Shown here one piece after another: positions 63,427-64,000 of a stretch of 64,000 nucleotides of DNA. Below the pieces are notes generated by a model. It worked only from the letters and a program-made list of their open reading frames with translations, did no database searches and was not told the origin of the DNA. The position numbers and the translations under genes were made by a program. The stretch is from contig LT549889.1 of assembly GCA_900078775.1 (NCBI GenBank), positions 1,922,001 to 1,986,000 of the forward strand. Reading direction: 5' to 3'. Source of the DNA: Mycolicibacterium aurum (GTDB taxonomy: Bacteria > Actinomycetota > Actinomycetes > Mycobacteriales > Mycobacteriaceae). Position 1 is the first letter of the stretch, and every line of letters begins with the position of its first letter.

Positions 63427-64000
63427 TCAGACGACTCCCGGCCCACCGCCACTGGCCGGGCGCAGCCGGGCGATGATGCCGTCGAGGTCGCGGCGGAACA
63501 TGTCCGGGCGGAAGACATGGCCGCCGGGCACCTCGTGGGCCTCGTGCGGAATGCCGGCGGCGCGCAACCGGTCCCGGAACTCGCGCTGCCCAGCCAGCAC
63601 CTGGGTCTCGTTGACACTGTCGAACCAGTTGAGCGGGTCGGGACTGGTCCCGGCCACCATGAAGATCCGCTTGTTCTGGTAACTGGGAATCCGCTCGGTC
63701 GGGTTGTCCGAGCTGACCCGGAACTGATCCCAGTTCGGTGCGCCGTAGACCGTGCCGCCGCCCAGGTCCAGGACGGCCGAGGTGATGTTGGCCCAGTGCA
63801 CCACCAGGCCGAAGTCCCGGCGCAGGCTTGCCGGCCCGGAATGCGAACTGACCGAAGCGAAGTGGCCGTAGTACTTCGCCGCGTACTTCAGTGCCCCGAA
63901 GCCGCCCATGGAGAACCCGGAGACCGCCCGCCCGTCGTACTCGGCGTAGGTGCGGAAGTTCGCCTCGATCCACGGCAGCAATTGGGCGATATGGAAGGTC
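63427..64000 (-). CDS. Antigen-85/esterase-D-like secreted esterase, C-terminal part (runs off window)
   Basis: About 190 residues. TFHIAQLLPWIEANFRTYAEYDGRAVSGFSMGGFGALKYAAKYYGHFASVSSHSG contains the nucleophile GFSMGG; the acid would be in FMVAGTSPDPLN and the His in EVPGGHVFRPDMFRRDLDGI. This is the esterase/mycolyltransferase-type alpha/beta-hydrolase of actinobacteria. The N-terminus and any signal peptide are beyond 64000. Convergent with the thiamine-binding gene. Confidence 0.88.
   Translation of the reverse strand, partial: TFHIAQLLPWIEANFRTYAEYDGRAVSGFSMGGFGALKYAAKYYGHFASVSSHSGPASLRRDFGLVVHWANITSAVLDLGGGTVYGAPNWDQFRVSSDNPTERIPSYQNKRIFMVAGTSPDPLNWFDSVNETQVLAGQREFRDRLRAAGIPHEAHEVPGGHVFRPDMFRRDLDGIIARLRPASGGGPGVV

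Overview
The window is high-GC actinobacterial DNA, most likely from a fast-growing Mycobacterium/Mycolicibacterium. Pointers are a DevS/DosT-type GAF sensor kinase beside a universal stress protein, a mycofactocin-type SDR, several F420/deazaflavin-type enzymes (LLM, DDN-like, PPOX, F420-reductase-like), a cutinase, a 13E12/DUF222 HNH protein, an antigen-85-like esterase, frequent GTG starts and many TetR regulators. No rRNA, tRNA, CRISPR array or complete insertion sequence was recognised.

Layout. 0-3.9 kb: the 5' part of a devS-like gene, a universal stress protein, an MFS transporter and a DapB-fold dehydrogenase. 3.9-23.4 kb: an oxidative catabolic region with three P450s, a mycofactocin-type SDR, two AveC/spirocyclase-like membrane proteins (one coupled to a 43-aa membrane micro-protein), a signal-less periplasmic-binding-type protein, an ALDH, further SDRs and a MoxR AAA+/VWA pair. 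It is split by photolyase, nitronate monooxygenase and cutinase genes. Three promoters in it (3957-4009, 13064-13111, 15785-15832) share a 16-bp operator-like element, 13 positions invariant, just downstream of a TTGAC-type -35 and a TA-type -10. This suggests that P450/SDR, VWA/MoxR and SBP/AveC/SDR/ALDH/P450 form one regulon. 23.4-30.9 kb: a large LuxR-type ATPase regulator, pyridoxal/HMP kinase, DDN-like reductase, Zn-alcohol dehydrogenase, TrpB2-like enzyme and a membrane protein.

31-34.3 kb is the most accessory-looking stretch: TerC with a coupled small HTH regulator, a gene-poor segment, an IS3-type transposase remnant, a MazEF-like toxin-antitoxin pair with a palindrome at its promoter, and a tandem repeat resembling an IS end. 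34.3-46.2 kb: mixed metabolic and regulatory genes (SDR, lipoprotein hydrolase, small secreted protein, LysR/F420-reductase-like pair, WYL regulator, GMC oxidoreductase, DinB, LLM, TetR/MFS pair). 46.2-53.2 kb: a six-gene minus-strand operon (MBL hydrolase, SDR, sulfotransferase, VOC, SDR, frameshifted ADH) divergent from an SDR-TetR pair, with a double palindromic operator between. 53-56 kb: a SnoaL protein, a deletion scar joining remnants of a LysR gene and an acyl-CoA synthetase gene, and a phasin-like/XRE pair. 56-64 kb: a GGDEF protein, an arylsulfatase split by a frameshift, the 13E12 protein, a PIN protein, acyltransferase, SRPBCC, PPOX, a thiamine-binding protein and a partial esterase.

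Four loci are visibly broken. Two look like deletion scars (about 22021 and 54261) and two are single frameshifts in G/C runs (about 46781 and 57740). The frameshifts could be sequencing errors.
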